Assembly (NCBI GenBank): GCA_002897115.2
Contig: BCIH01000003.1
Span: 989,561 to 1,053,560 of the forward strand
Origin: Prototheca cutis
Taxonomy: Eukaryota; Chlorophyta; Trebouxiophyceae; Chlorellales; Chlorellaceae
Direction of reading: 5' to 3'
DNA: 64,000 nucleotides
The notes under the pieces were generated by a model that was not told the DNA's origin, did not search any database, and was given only the letters and a program-made list of their open reading frames with translations. The position numbers and the translations under genes are program-made. Below are positions 34,158-46,989 of this stretch, in pieces; the stretch's first letter is position 1, and the number at the start of each line of letters is the position of its first letter.

Positions 34158-37100
34158 GTGGACGTCGGCCCTGCGGGTTTGGGCGGCGCCTGTCTCCATG
34201 GCGGGCCCATGGCCACCGCCCCCCTCCCCGGACTCTGGGTACAAGGTAACGCCCTGCATGGGGGGTTTCGTGATATGGTTGATAGCACACAGTGTGGACC
34301 TGCATGGAAGCTGGTTGCCAGGTCGTTCGCATCCGAGGTGCTCAACTCCCCACCTGGGGTCTGCAGGTGACCATCGGCTCGGAGATCAATACCTGTGACA
34401 ACAGCACCAGCCCCATATGCTTTAACACTGCCGTGAGTGGGCAGAACATCATCACGGGCATATGGTTCAATGCCATCATCGGCCTGGTGTTGTTCTGCCT
34501 GTTTGTCATCTGGCGGGGGACATTCAAGTTTTACCAGGCCCGACTGGTAAGCCCAGGAGGGTGTTAGCACTTGGACAACGGTGGGGTGGAGGGTGTCTGA
34601 TGTTGGTGGCAGGGTGGAGAAGGCCAGTTCGAGGTTTTGCCGGGGATGGACAGCATGGGCCTTTTGGGGGGGGGGGCAATGGGGTCTCTTGCACCTGGCC
34701 CTTCGTTCTTGCATGACCCAGAAATGAAATCCTGCAGGGTATGCGTGTGCAGCCAGCATGCAGCCAGGCTTCCAATGCATATCCACTGCTACCACAGGAA
34801 TGCGACCATGTCGTGCGCAAGCCGCCGCGGATGAAACTCACAGGACACCATCGAATCTGGTCCTGGCTGGTGCCCGTTTTCACGGTTTCCGATGAGGAAC
34901 TCGTTCGATCCGCGGGCCTTGATGCACTGGTGAGGCTGTGACTGATTCTTGTGCTGTCAGAGAGGTCCATGCCGCTGTGCACACACGTGCTGCGCGTGTN
35001 NCCCGACCCNNNTCTCCTCTCCACCNCTCAAATCCCGCAGATTGCGACGCGGATCATCGGCTTTGGCATGCTGCTCTTTCTTCCCATGACGGTACTGGGC
35101 TTGGGTCTGCTGCTTCCCATCAACTTCCACGGCGACTACTATGCCCAGTCGGACGACCTGACCTACGACGACCGCTTCACCTCCGTGTTCATGCGGCTCA
35201 CCATCAGCAACATCGCCCCCAAAAGCTCCCTCCTCTGGTACGTGGTGTTGCTTCGTGGATAGGGGATATCGCTCTCGTGTCTCTGTGTGTTCTTGTGAGA
35301 GTCGCAGCCATGCATGCCACTCGCACGGACAGATGCCACGACGACGACACTCCCTCCGCCCCTGCCCCAACGCCCCCTCCTGCCCTCAGGGTGCACTTTT
35401 GCATGGTCTATGCCTTTTGTGGCTGGGCATGCTGGCTGACGGTGGAGTACTACAAGGAGTACATTGCTATCCGTCAAGCCTACATGGTCCAGGTGAAGCG
35501 GCGTGTTGGGAACGCAGCGCTCGACCTTCTCGACCCTCTCCGACACAAGAAGAAANTGAAGAAACCTAAAACNNCATGTGCAGGCAACAGAGGGGCAGGG
35601 CGCAGACGGCGTGACCCTGGAAGACGAGGAAACAGTGTCTTTGAGATCTAGTCTGACAGATGGCGGGGATGACATTGTCGGGACGAGGCCTTCGGGTTCC
35701 CTGCCACTGGCTGCTGCCTGTGGGCAGTCGGCCGAGTGGGTCCCACCGNCGCAGCCTGGGGGCCCCAGCCGCCGCACCACCGCTCAGTCTGGCATCAGCA
35801 GTCCCGAAAGCCGTGTCTGCTTGCCTGCGTACGCTGACGGGGGTGATGGTGGGATGTTGCAATTGAGGGAGGGTCGTTTTTGTTCGATAGGGCCCGTAGT
35901 GGTTTGGATGTATGGACGTCCAGGTGGAGCATCTTACGGGCGCACGCGCCCATGTGAAATGGATGGCGCGGATGAGTGGCGAATCCGGGCATCCACGCCG
36001 GAATGTGTTTACGGCCAGCAACCNTAGCGCCAGCAATGCCTTGTGAAAATCTCTACTTCATCGCTCCTCTACCGCAGGCGCACGTCGACGGGGTACCCCC
36101 TGTGGCACCAGCCGCCGCGGCTGTCACTCCAGCGCGGGGCCAGCGATGGCGCGCGGCTGGCGGCGCTGTCCCCTGGTACCGGCGGTCTGCCTTCGCTGTC
36201 GCCCCGCGGTGGGGTGCTGCCATCCCCGGCAGCAGGTACCGAGGTGGAGCTGGCGCGGACGGGCGGTGCATCAGGTCCGCTGAGTCCCCGTGCATTGTTA
36301 GAGGCACCCCGTGCCCTGGCTTCCGTGGTGCGGGCGGGGACAGGGCGTGCAGTGCGGGTCTTGCGCAGCGGCTCGCAGCTCAGCTCGACAAAGCAAGGAA
36401 CAGACAGCGAGGAGCGTGAGCTGCTGGGCGGGCCAGGCGGGGCCCGTCTGGGCGACTCCTCTCTGCCAGTGCCGGAAGAGGACGGGGAGATGGGTGACAA
36501 GCAGGGAGGCGCTGCAGGCGGGCAACATGGGCATGGTGAGCCCCGGTCCAGCTCACCGGCAGGGAACCCCCTTGANNCTGCCGCTCAGTCCGGCCCACAA
36601 CATGGCACGGGAAAAGAAGAAGACGAGGTGTTCTTGGGAGGAGAGATCTCGCTTCGGCTCAAGTACGGCTCTCCAAAGGCCAAGCAANTGTTGGCAACGG
36701 GATTAGTCGAGACCGACGATCATGGCCCTTCCCCTCCAAGCATGGACATGGACGCCCCTCCTGGCAGGAGCGGCGAGAGCGCTGTGTCTCATCACACCCC
36801 AAAGGCTGGCACCTCAATGCCAGCGGTGGCCCATGGATCGTCGAAGAGTCCTCGGGGCTGGCGAGAGGAAGCTGGTGCGGGCACACCCGGGCAGCCGGAA
36901 CCTGGCTCGACGCTGCCCCGGTCGCCCAGCCGTTGCCGGCGGGGAGGGGCNGCTCACGGGACCTCGCAGCCGTCGAGCCCCGTCAAGGGCGCCCGTGCTG
37001 GTGGAGCGCTTACGCCCTTCCATGCACGATCGGGCTCGCAGCACCTCGCGGCGGTGACGGCAGCGCTGGAGGGTTCTGGCGCCGGCAGTGCCCGNGAGGC

Positions 37101-40100
37101 CGTGCGGGCCATCCGCCACGTCCGTGCGCGCTCGGGAGCTAGCGGCGACGGCGCTACTGAGGGCATCTTTGCTGCGTTTCACGCGCTTGGCGCTGCTGCT
37201 GACGGCAAGGGTGGTANTGGTATNCCCAGAAGTGGCGNCGGTGTTGCTACAGCCAGCAGTACCGCGATTGGTGATACCCCGGTCGCCACCCTTGCACTGC
37301 CGAGCTCAGCACCTACGACAACCCCGGGTTTGTCGAGGTCAACGAGCGTGGCGGCGGCGGAGGCCGAGCCGCTGTCACCCGGAAGCGAACGTGGCCGCCG
37401 TGACAGAGACGATCCGCTGGGGTTGGGCGACGGCGGTCGGGAAGGTGAAGAGAACGAGGAAACTGCTGCGGTGTGGGCCGCGGCGACGTGGTGGCGGGCT
37501 CCCGAAATGCCACGCGGCCTTCCCTCGTCGCTGGTGCCTGTCGACGTTTCNGACGGGCTGGCTTCCACGCGGCGGTCGGCCTCATTGGTCTCGGAGGGCC
37601 GCCGACGGACNCTGGTGCCGGGGGTGCCGCTGCTGCACCGCGATCCNTTAGGTGCTGATGCGGCTGGTGCTGATGGCACTGGCTCTGGACTTGCGACAGA
37701 CTCCAACCCCGCAGCAACAATGCCGCTGGCTCCGCAGGCACCGCTGGGTGCCAATGCCAGCCTGTATGCGGTCTTAGTCACCGACGCACCTATCGAGAAG
37801 CTGCGCCTGCGCCGGCTCGGCGTGTTCACCTTTGCTCAAGTCGGTGCCGGACCGGGGCAAGTGAATGCTCAGGGCACGGGCCCAGTTGAAATGGTGGCAG
37901 TTGACACGGGGGCCAAGCGGTCAGGCGACTCCTGTCCCGACAACGAGGCATGGTCGCTGTCCGCCGTGGAAGGGGGGGAAGGAGCGCCATCGACGCCCGG
38001 CGCTGCCGCCAAGGTGCACCGCCGCAGCGGCGGCGCTTCTCGTTCAGGCACGCTGCGACTCGCCAGCCCCGGGCGCCGGCCGTTTGAGGCTGCGCTGGCC
38101 AACATGGAGTGCGCGGAGCTGGACCGNCTGGAGCGGGGCCATTGGGAAACGCTCGATGCAGATGCCTGCAGTGACAAAGGCGACCGTGGCGTGACGACAC
38201 GCTGCGGAACCATGTGGCGGGGGTTTACGTCTCGAACTCGCGGCTGGATGCTGGTCCGTTGGGTCCGGCAGTTGATTCGGCGTGACCGGAGGTGTGGAAA
38301 CGAGTTGTTTTGGATGACTTGTGTGGTGTGCCGAAGGGAGCGTGGGTGGGTTGGGTTGCTCCGGAAGAGGGGAGGGATGGGGGGGGGGGAGACAGGATGC
38401 TGCATGTCCTGGAGACCAGTGGAGCCCCCTCTCCTCCCACAATTTGCAAACTCTTTCGACAGCTCCACCGCCAACCGACTGCGCAGTTACACCGAGTGGA
38501 GGCGGGACGTGCAGTGGGCAATGTTCAACCGCCGAGTGCGCGTGGCGACGGAGCTCTTCAGCGAGCTGTTTGGTGACGATTTCGATTGTGTCATCCCCAT
38601 CTACCCGACTCGGCCCGTGGATGACGTCATCCACCGCTGGGACTCGGCTCGAGGAGCGCTGGAGCGCGCTGAACTCAAGCTCTCAGAGCTCACGCCGGGC
38701 CGCAGTCCGCGCAAGACGGAACGTCTCCGGGCCAAGATCCACAAGCTCCGGGCCCGCATCGCCAAGTTACAGGTAAGGACGAGTGCCGGGTCATGGGTTT
38801 GAGAAGGGGAGGGGGGGGAGTGGCGGTGCTTTAGAGGGATCAGTCGTCATCATGGAGGAAAGAAGGTGCGGCATATAACTTGGCGCCGCAATACCACTTC
38901 CATGGCAACCCCCCTCTGCGCAGGCCAAGGTTGCTGCTAAGCGGGAGGAGGTGCTCTCGGACCTGCCTTCCACTTGNTTCTTCGCCACGTTTAGGTCAGT
39001 GTGTCGCTTGGTTAGTGCAGGTGCAGGCATGGTGTGGCTCGGGATGGATGACGGTGCAGTAGATGGAACGCAGCCTGACCCCTCCACACTCCACCCCTTC
39101 CCCGACCGTCCCACCAACAGGTCTCAGGAAGCGGCAGCCATCGCGGCGCAGGCCAATTTGAATCCGATCATGCAGCGGCTGTTCAAGGTGGAACCCGCGC
39201 CCCGCCCCGACGACGTTAACTGGCCCGCGCTGCAGCGTAGCTGGTGGGAACGCACGGTGCGTCCAGCGTGGGCCCTGCCCGGCATCGTGGGCATCATGCT
39301 CCTGCCCATCGGCGCCTTTACGGGCGCCTTTGCCCAGCTCACCATCGCGCTCTGNGGCAATTTGACCGGGAGCGCCAGCGCCGATCATGATGACACGTGG
39401 ATTTGCCAGCCCGACGGGTTTCCCCGCTTCCTGCGCAACATCATCACGTCGCTGGGCCCATCCCTCCTGCTGTCCATCTACAACATGGTGGTGCTACCTG
39501 TGATCATCTACTACCTGGCACAGATGGAAGGCCAAGCATTCGCGCTTTCCGCCCTGGACCGACGAACCGCCGACCTCTTCTTTGCTTGGTGAGTGTGGCA
39601 GCAACGTAGAAGGGGGGGGGGTGTTGGGCGTGTGGATGTGGCAGTGTGGACGATGATAGGGCGGGGAGATCCACCAGGCAACCATCAGTACCCGATCTGA
39701 AGAGTCCATTCAAATAACAAAAACGTGCAGGGACGTCTTCAATGTGTTTCTGGGTGCCATGCTCGGCGGGACGATCCTGGGAGAGCTCCAGACCTTCCTG
39801 ACCGAGCCGTCGCGCATCTGGCGGGCACTGGGTTCTGCGATCCCGGCTGCCAGCAACTTTTTCATCAACTACATCTCCTATCGAACCTTTGTCATGGCCG
39901 CCTTTCGTCTGTTTTATCCAAACCAAGCCATCGTCACCAGCATCCTCCGCTGGGTCCACATCATGCCAGGTGAGCGGGGCCTCGATTCTGGTGCTTGGCG
40001 CAAGTGGGGCTGGCACGGTTTCTTCCACGCTGGTGGAGGCCCTGCGCAGCAGCGCCCAAGGGCACCTAGAACTATCCTACCTACTGGCCCCACTCCTTCC

Positions 40101-41413
40101 AACGCCCGCCCGACTTGGCCGTGCAGCACCAAAGACGGAGCGGGACAAGGCGCTGGAGCTGCCACAGCGCAACTGCCGCTACGGTCGCGACATCGGAATC
40201 CCCATCATGATGAACTTTGTGATGGTCTTCGGGTCTGTGTGTGTTGGGGGGGGGGGGGGGGGGGGGATTTGGGGATCTCATTGTGTGGGGAGGGTTGAGG
40301 CTTTCGGGGTTTGAAGATGGGGAGTCAGGACATTTTGCGTTGTCTAGTGCACGAGACCTTGCACTCGTTCTCTGGTCCACCAACTCAACACAACCTGCTT
40401 ATTGCTCTTGTGCAGGTACGCGATCGTGTCGCCGCTGATCCTGCCCTTTGGACTGATGTATTTTGCGCTGCTGTGGCCCGTCTGGCGCTACCAGATGCTG
40501 TGAGTTTTTGATGGTCGGCAGTGCAACATGAAGGGTGGTTCGACTGATGGATCACTGCGGGTGCCAAACCGGAATAAATCTTTTACGGACGGTGTGATCA
40601 ACAAAACACATCATGCGCCGGCCCGCCTTTCTGACAGGAACACCCCTTGTTTGAAAAAGAACCCTTGACCNAAATCCCCTTTCCACCAACAGATATGTGT
40701 TCCAGCGGCAGTACGAGTCTGGGGGCCAGTTTTGGCCGTACGTCGCCCACAAGGTCGTCTGGTGCCAGATGCTCATGGTCGTGTTCACGGCACTCGTCCT
40801 GCTGGTCAAGGCTGCATATACCCAGGCTGTGCTGCTGGCAGTCACCCTGCCCATCGCCCTGCTCATGTTCAAATCGTGAGTCTGGTGTGGCGATGGTGGT
40901 GGAGGTTCATTCATTCCTTTCTTTTGTTGGGGAGGGGGCAGGGGGTTTGTGTGGGGAGGGGCCCCCTGGAATAGCGACTCCTTCTCTGCACATCGCCAGC
41001 AGACAAGGAAACATTCAACAGCATCAGTCAATCACCACCTTGGCTGCAGGTACTTGTCAGATCGGTACGATGCCGTGGTCAAACAGATTCCGCTCATGGC
41101 AGTGCACGCAGCGGCCAAGGGCCGGGTGGACCCAGAAGTCTACATGCCGCCACCGCTGCGCCTAGGGTCACGTGGCTGGCACCCGGAGTGGGGAAAGGTA
41201 AGGGGTCAATGGTCTTTCGTGAGGCTGCATTCGCATGGAATGGCTCGTGTGAGACTGGAGGGGCTACGATGGCGTTGCTCTCGTGTTTGGGTGGGACATT
41301 TGTGCATGGCAGGCATTGGCTCTGGCNATCCCTGCCCACATGCCCACCTTCCCTGATTTCCCGCAATTTTGCAGTGCTGGCAGTGGTGGGGCATCCCNCG
41401 CTACACATTGTAG
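34158..41413 (+). CDS. OSCA/CSC1-like (DUF221) mechanosensitive cation channel
   Basis: OSCA/TMEM63 proteins are hyperosmolality- or stretch-gated calcium-permeable channels. The exons I can place are about 34158 or 34209-34238, 34367-34546, 34738-34929, 35041-35237, 35390-35828, 36078-38772, 38924-38994, 39121-39588, 39731-39969, 40127-40232, 40416-40499, 40693-40875, 41050-41197 and 41375-41413. The N-terminal helices include NIITGIWFNAIIGLVLFCLF and IIGFGMLLFLPMTVLGLGL. The cytosolic domain has NASLYAVLVTDAPIEKL. The core pore region has WALPGIVGIMLLPIGAFTGA, LGPSLLLSIYNMVVLPVII, DVFNVFLGAMLGG and YAIVSPLILPFGLMYFALLW. About 550 residues of Ser/Gly/Pro/Ala-rich sequence are inserted before YAVLV, making the protein about 1700 residues, double the plant size. 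Two points are unsure: unresolved bases at 35573-35574 where the frame shifts, and a G-rich stretch near 38220-38450 that may be an extra intron. Confidence 0.82.
40246..40266. repeat. Poly-G tract in an OSCA intron
   Basis: A run of about 21 G a few bases after a GT-rich splice donor. Similar runs occur in other introns here. Confidence 0.9.
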
Positions 41414-41929
41414 GACTCCCCCTCGGCATGCGTGAATTTGGGGGACCCCACCTCCCAAGGCACCCAGCTGTGCATGGAGCCGACCCAACAGAGCCTCTGC
41501 GCTGACGTGAAACATTGTTTTGAATTGCCCTTTTCCATTTGTTTCCCTCAAGTCCAGCGTGTGTGTGTGTGTGTCTGTGTCTGTGTCTGTGTCTGTGTCG
41601 ACTGGGACAGGAATGTCGTACACCAAACAGTCTCAGACCATGATGCTTGCAGGACATGCTATGAATGACCGACAGATTGACTGAGTTTGCAGTGCACATT
41701 GCCCCCCCCCCCNNNNNNNNNNNNNNNNNNNNNNNNNNNNNNNNNNNNNNNNNNNNNNNNNNNNNNNNNNNNNNNNNNNNNNNNNNNNNNNNNNNNNNNN
41801 NNNNNNNNNNNNNNNNNNNNNNNNNNNNNNNNNNNNNGGGGGGGGGGGGGGGGGGGGGGGGCGGGGCGGGGGCATGGGACAGTGAGGGCATGCCCGTGCC
41901 TCTTCAAGGCAGGTTCCGCCTGTAGGAGT
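41414..41929. other. Convergent spacer with TG repeat and a 125-N gap inside a homopolymer
   Basis: A TG/TCTG repeat lies at about 41560-41600. The gap of N at 41713-41837 is bounded on the left by a run of C and on the right by a run of G, the pattern of an assembly that failed in low-complexity DNA. No coding content was recognised. Confidence 0.8.
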
Positions 41930-44146
41930 TCAATACCCTGAAACACGCTGCTGGGCTCCAGCGGCGGCATTGAGCACCCATGCCAGTGCATAGTCCTTGC
42001 AGTCCAGCGTCTTGTGCCACCTGCTCGGCCGCGGCAAAGCTGCAGGTGTGTTTTGAAGAGTGGGTTCTTTCAGAGAGGGGCGTGTGTGGGGTGGGCTGGC
42101 GCAGCGACACTGATGGGTCTTGCTTTGTTGGGGAAGCCGGCACGCGTCGTGTCTAAAGCGAGCCCCACAGAGCAGCGTTGAGGACAAAGTGAACCAACGT
42201 ATGGAAATTGTGGGCGGCAGCACGACACAGCAGGACAGGCCATGCCCCTCTTTCCAACCTCACCCTGCCATGACCACAATTATAACACAAATAACGCACT
42301 GTCAAGGACGGCTTGCACTCGTTGGAGCAGTCCCACCACCGTCTTGGTCCGGCCGCCGACATAATCCAGCGACGCTCGTCGGGACGCAAGGTCCTCGAGC
42401 GCCGGAGGCGTGTCACCGCCGCCCAAGCACACGCGATACGTCNCGTCAAACTGGAGAACAAGGTACAGGGAGGTTCACAGGATGGAGGGGAGCTTGCATG
42501 ATGAGTACTACGAGGCGGTGGAGCGGGGAGGTGAGGCGGAGTCTTCAAAGCCCCTGCTGCTCCCGGGCACGGGAGCCTGGCCTTCCAAAGACCAAAACAG
42601 ATGCACAGGTAACATTGTCAGACAGGGCCCTGTACGTGCAACGTCGGCACCAAGAAACCTCCCCATTTTGGTGACACGCACGTCTTCCGGGCTGACGTCG
42701 AGTGGGGCCATGAAAATCTCCTGATCTGGATGTGCTGCCATGAATGCAAATGGATCCCGATCCGTCTTCCAGGACCTACGACATGTTGCCAGCAGAACGG
42801 GGGATAGCTTGATGGTTGGGTGACTGCCAGCCGTTTCATTTTAGGCCCGTTCTCCACATCTGCAGAGGATGCTGCAACACAAAACACGTCTCAAATGCTC
42901 CCTCAGGCCCCCCGGGGACAGACATGGTCAGCTCACACTCAACGGGGCCATGCCCAAACCCAACAGGACCCAGGCACCAGACACGCCAAGCCCTCTCACG
43001 TGTTGAATGTGATGAACAGGTACTCCACGGCGATATCATTGGCAGCCAGCCAGTCGAGCACGAGTTTGACCCCGGCGTCCAGCGCCGGTGCGTCGGGCCT
43101 CCCTGCCCGCTGGGGCAACGTTGCCGCAGGTTTCGCCTCCACTACCCTGCTCTCCGGAGACTGCCCGGGCCCCGGCATCGTCCAATTGGACCCGGCACAG
43201 TCATGCAGCAGCGCCGCCGGGTAGCGCCGCTGCGTCAGCGCCGCAGCGACCCATGGGGCGTCTTCGGGAGTGCATGGCGCGCCAGTTGAAGCATTAACAG
43301 CCGTCGCGGCGCCACCGACCCAGCGCTGGACAAGCACGCCCAGCGACAGGCCCGGCGCCCGGAGCCGCAGCCCATGGTCAAACCTCCACGCGGCCGGCCG
43401 CGCCGGCGGCNCGCTGGGGTCCCAAGGAAGCAGGCCCGCCCCCTGTGCCCCACCCTCGTCCAAAGAAGACCATGCCGTTCGGGACCAGTCCATCGCCAGC
43501 ACGGCGCNGCCGCTGCTGCTATTAACCGTTCCATTACCGCTGTCCGTTGCTGATCCGTCCGAGAGACGGAGCTCGCCCAGCCGCTCCCGGGGCAATGGCG
43601 AAGGCCAAAATTCGGGCCGAAGCGTGATATTTCTCTCGGGTGGCTGCTGCTGCGGCGGTGGCGGCGATGTGATGTTGGGGGNGACCTCTATCAACTCCGC
43701 ATCCTGGGCATCCATCGACTGAAGCAGCAGCTTGTCGGTTGGGGACATTCCCCCAAGCACCACCTGAGGAATGTGTGGGTGCGCAGGGTGAATATTTAAG
43801 TGTGTGCTCATTCTAGCATTAATGAATAGTGAAGATAAAAAAATCTTTCTGGACAACAGTGCACAAGCCCTGCGGGGCTCCGACTGGCAACAGGCACAGG
43901 ACCCGCATGACCGCAGCTGTGCGGCGGGGAGCAGGACGCCTGTTCCGTCCCTCCTCAGGCCGCGTCAATCCCCGGATCGGCTACCTTTGCGCCGCCATAG
44001 AATCCAGTGGCAACCAGGATGGCTACAATCACAGCGGATCGCCGCATGTAGCTCCTGATGCGGCCCTCATTGATCCTGTCGTCCAGTCTCCTGGACGAGG
44101 CCTCCAGGGATGCACGGAGGGCCCCTTCCTTCGCTCTAAAGCTCAT
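41930..44146 (-). CDS. Unidentified type II membrane protein with many N-glycosylation sites
   Basis: Five exons (43985-44146, 43000-43763, 42607-42775, 42300-42450, 41930-42039) join in phase to 451 residues; the consistent phases argue that the model is real. Residues 1-36 are charged and cytosolic, followed by one hydrophobic segment (SAVIVAILVATGFYGGA), so a type II (N-in) topology is expected. The remaining part contains at least six N-x-S/T sequons (NITS, NITL, NGT, NSS, NAS, NWT), fitting an ER/Golgi lumenal or extracellular domain. The C-terminal half looks conserved in style: LVLDWLAANDIAVEYLFITF, DPFAFMAAHPDQEIFMAPLD, VTKMGRFLGADV, YVGGRTKTVVGLLQRV and LDCKDYALAWVLN. I do not recognise the family; a Golgi glycan-processing or cell-wall role is only a guess from topology. 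Confidence 0.6.
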
Positions 44147-44505
44147 TGGTCTTCACAGTATCCCACATCCAACATCATGTCCAACCAAGCGCCCGAAACG
44201 GCGCTCGTGCACCGTGCAGGGCAAGTTGGTGGGAATATCCACCGCCTGTCGTCGCCGCAGAGCGTCGGGAATGGCCNGGTAGGCAGCAGCTGAGATGCCT
44301 CAACAGACGAATTATACCCGTACTTGGGTTAAAAACACTCCCTAGGGCTATGGGCCTGAGCTGTTCGGNGGGGGCCCAACTTNCCGAGATCATGCCCTGG
44401 AGAGCAGATCTGAGACCGGATCGCCGGGACCCCCGATCACAGCTCCCCAAAGGGCTGGCCGCTGGCCTGCCCAGCTGCAGTTTTCCCCATGTTTTTTAGC
44501 TCGGC
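44147..44505. promoter_or_regulatory. Divergent intergenic region between the type II membrane protein gene and RPT6
   Basis: This 359-bp stretch lies between two head-to-head starts and is likely a shared promoter region. No coding signal was seen. Confidence 0.4.
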
Positions 44506-45637
44506 ATGGTGAAGCCGTCGGGACAGGGCCTTCGGGCCTACTACACAGGCAAAATAGAGGATCTAGAGATAGAGATCAGGGATCGGCAGAATGTCCTGCA
44601 GCGGATGCAGGCGCAGCGCAACGACCTGAACACCAAAGGTGGGTCGGGGCCTTGGCTGCGCGCCTGCCCCTGCCGTCATCGGGACTGCTCCAGACTCCAG
44701 ACTCCTTTCCCTGTAATGCAGTTCGGTTGTTAAGAGAGGAGCTGCAGCTTCTACAGGAACCCGGCTCCTATGTCGGGGAAGTGATCAAGGTGTGTTGCTC
44801 CTCGGGACAGGCCCTCCGAGGCCAGTGCGCCCTTGTCTTGTCAACTGGGGAGGCGCAACATGGGCCAGGGATGATGCCATGGCCGGGAAATGCGCCCAGC
44901 GATGCCCTCCTGGCCGCCATGCATGAACATGGGTGGTGGTCATCTGTTGGGGATGACCATTGGGGCAGGGTGAAGCTCATCCACACTCTCCATTTCTTGA
45001 GCAGTGTCTCCCTGTGCACTGGGCCATGTTATCATTTTCTCCGGTCCAATGCTGTTGTCCCGGACCTCCCACCTGACACCCACAACAACACCCGCAGCTC
45101 ATGGGCAAGAGCAAGGTGCTGGTCAAGGTCAACCCAGACGGCAAGTACGTGGTGGACCTGGACAAGAGCATCGACCCGGCCAAGGTGACGCCCGGCGCAC
45201 GTGTGGCGCTGCGTAACGACGCGTACACCTTGCACGTGCTGCTCCCCTCCCGCGTGGACCCGCTGGTGAGCCTGATGAAGGTGGAAAAGGTGCCCGACTC
45301 GACATACGACATGGTGGGTGGCCTGGACCAGCAGATCAAGGAGATCAAGGAGGTGATCGAGCTGCCGCTGCGTCACCCGGAACTGTTTGAGGCGCTGGGC
45401 ATCGCGCAGCCAAAGGGCGTCCTGCTGTGGGGGCCCCCCGGGACGGGCAAGACGCTGCTGGCCCGGGCCGTCGCGCACCACACCGACTGCACCTTTATCC
45501 GCGTGTCTGGCGGCGAGCTGGTGCAAAAGTACATTGGTGAAGGTTCACGCATGGTTCGGGAACTCTTCCTCATGGCCAGGTGGGTATGTTGGGGAGAGTG
45601 GGTGTGTGTGTGGGGGGGGGGGGGGGGGGGGGGGTGG

Positions 45638-45697
<60 letters not shown>

Positions 45698-46463
45698 GAT
45701 GAGTTTGGTGCCATGATTGGGTGGTGGGAGGGTGTGTTGAAGGCAAGCAAGGATCGTTCTGATGATCACCTCCACATCTGTATTGTCGTCGACATTCATC
45801 GTCATCACGATCAAAATCCCCTTCCTGGAAAATAGGGAGCATGCGCCTTCCATCATCTTCATGGACGAGGTAGACTCGATCGGATCGGCCCGGACCGACA
45901 ACTCTGGGGGCAGCGGCGACAGCGAGGTCCAGCGCACGATGCTGGAGCTGCTGAACCAGCTGGATGGGTTTGAGGCCACCAACAAGATCAAGGTGCTGAT
46001 GGCCACAAACCGGATCGACATCCTGGACCCGGCGCTGCTGCGGCCGGGTCGCATCGACCGCAAGATCGAATTTCCAAACCCCAACGAGGCCAGTCGCCTG
46101 GAGATCCTGCGCATCCACTCACGCAAGATGAACCTCCTCCGTGGCATCGACCTCAAGAAGATTGCAGGTGAAGCGTGCAGTCGGTATATTGGGGGGGGGG
46201 GGGGGGGGGGTTTGAGACGGGAAGGGTGGGAACATTCCCCTCCCTGCCACAGACACCCACCCACACCTCAACACACAAACTTGTCAGACCAAATGGCCGG
46301 TGCGAGTGGTGCCGAGCTCAAGGCGTGCTGCACGGAGGCAGGCATGTTTGCCCTGCGGGAGCGCCGTGTGCACGTCACGCAGGAGGACTTTGAAATGTCG
46401 GTGGCCAAGGTCATGAAGAAGGACAAGGACAAGAACATGTCGCTCCGCAAGCTCTGGAAGTAG
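44506..46463 (+). CDS. RPT6: 26S proteasome regulatory ATPase subunit 6 (RPT6/PSMC5)
   Basis: One of the six AAA ATPases of the proteasome base that unfold and translocate substrates. Five exons (44506-44638, 44722-44789, 45098-45579, 45836-46167, 46288-46463) join in phase to 396 residues. Residues 1-60 form the coiled coil ([20 protein letters not shown]) that pairs with a neighbouring ATPase, followed by the OB domain ([20 protein letters not shown]). The AAA domain has Walker A GPPGTGKT, the pore-loop KYIGEG, Walker [12 protein letters not shown], and the arginine-finger region [18 protein letters not shown]. The end, [10 protein letters not shown], is diagnostic for RPT6 among the six paralogues. 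The N-terminus is about 10-20 residues shorter than in plants. The intron after exon 3 contains an extreme poly-G tract. Confidence 0.95.
45612..45696. repeat. Poly-G tract of about 85 bases in an RPT6 intron
   Basis: Nearly pure G with two interruptions (T near 45635, C near 45638). It lies shortly after the splice donor at 45580. The true length may differ, since such runs are poorly sequenced. A second run of 20 G is at 46191-46210 in the next intron. Confidence 0.9.
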
Positions 46464-46989
46464 GCATTCCTTGCTTGCTTGTTTGACCGGGGGGGGGGGA
46501 TTATGCTGGTGAGCCAGGCAGCAGCAGTGACTCGCCTCCCTGATTCCTTCCCTCGTGGTGCCAGTGTAACCTTACAGTTCAGAGCGGCGGCACAGTTCCC
46601 GTCGCGAGCACGAGAACAACAAGCCACAGATGCATTCTGACAAAATTCTTGCCTGGGTCAGGAGGACTGGCGTCACCGCCGACAGGGCAGAAGCACAACC
46701 CCTGGCAAGTAGCCCGATCACAATCAAAAGGGGATCACCAGATGAACAAATACATTTTCCCTCACGGAGCATTGGACGGGCCTGGGGGAGCGGGACATAC
46801 ATCCCCGGGAGAAACTACCAGAGCCACAGCGGCCCAGGCCCGCCCAAAACAAGATACATAGTCACAAAGGCTACTGGAACATGCACCAGAAAAATGAGGA
46901 CCACGTCGTGCAGGAGGGTGGGAGGGGCCATCCAGTCGGCACGCTCGCATGGTCATGAATACGCAGAGCTACACACAAGGAACTCTATG
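46464..46989. other. Intergenic, convergent 3' ends
   Basis: This 526-bp spacer lies between RPT6 (+) and an unidentified minus-strand gene. No feature was recognised. Confidence 0.5.
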
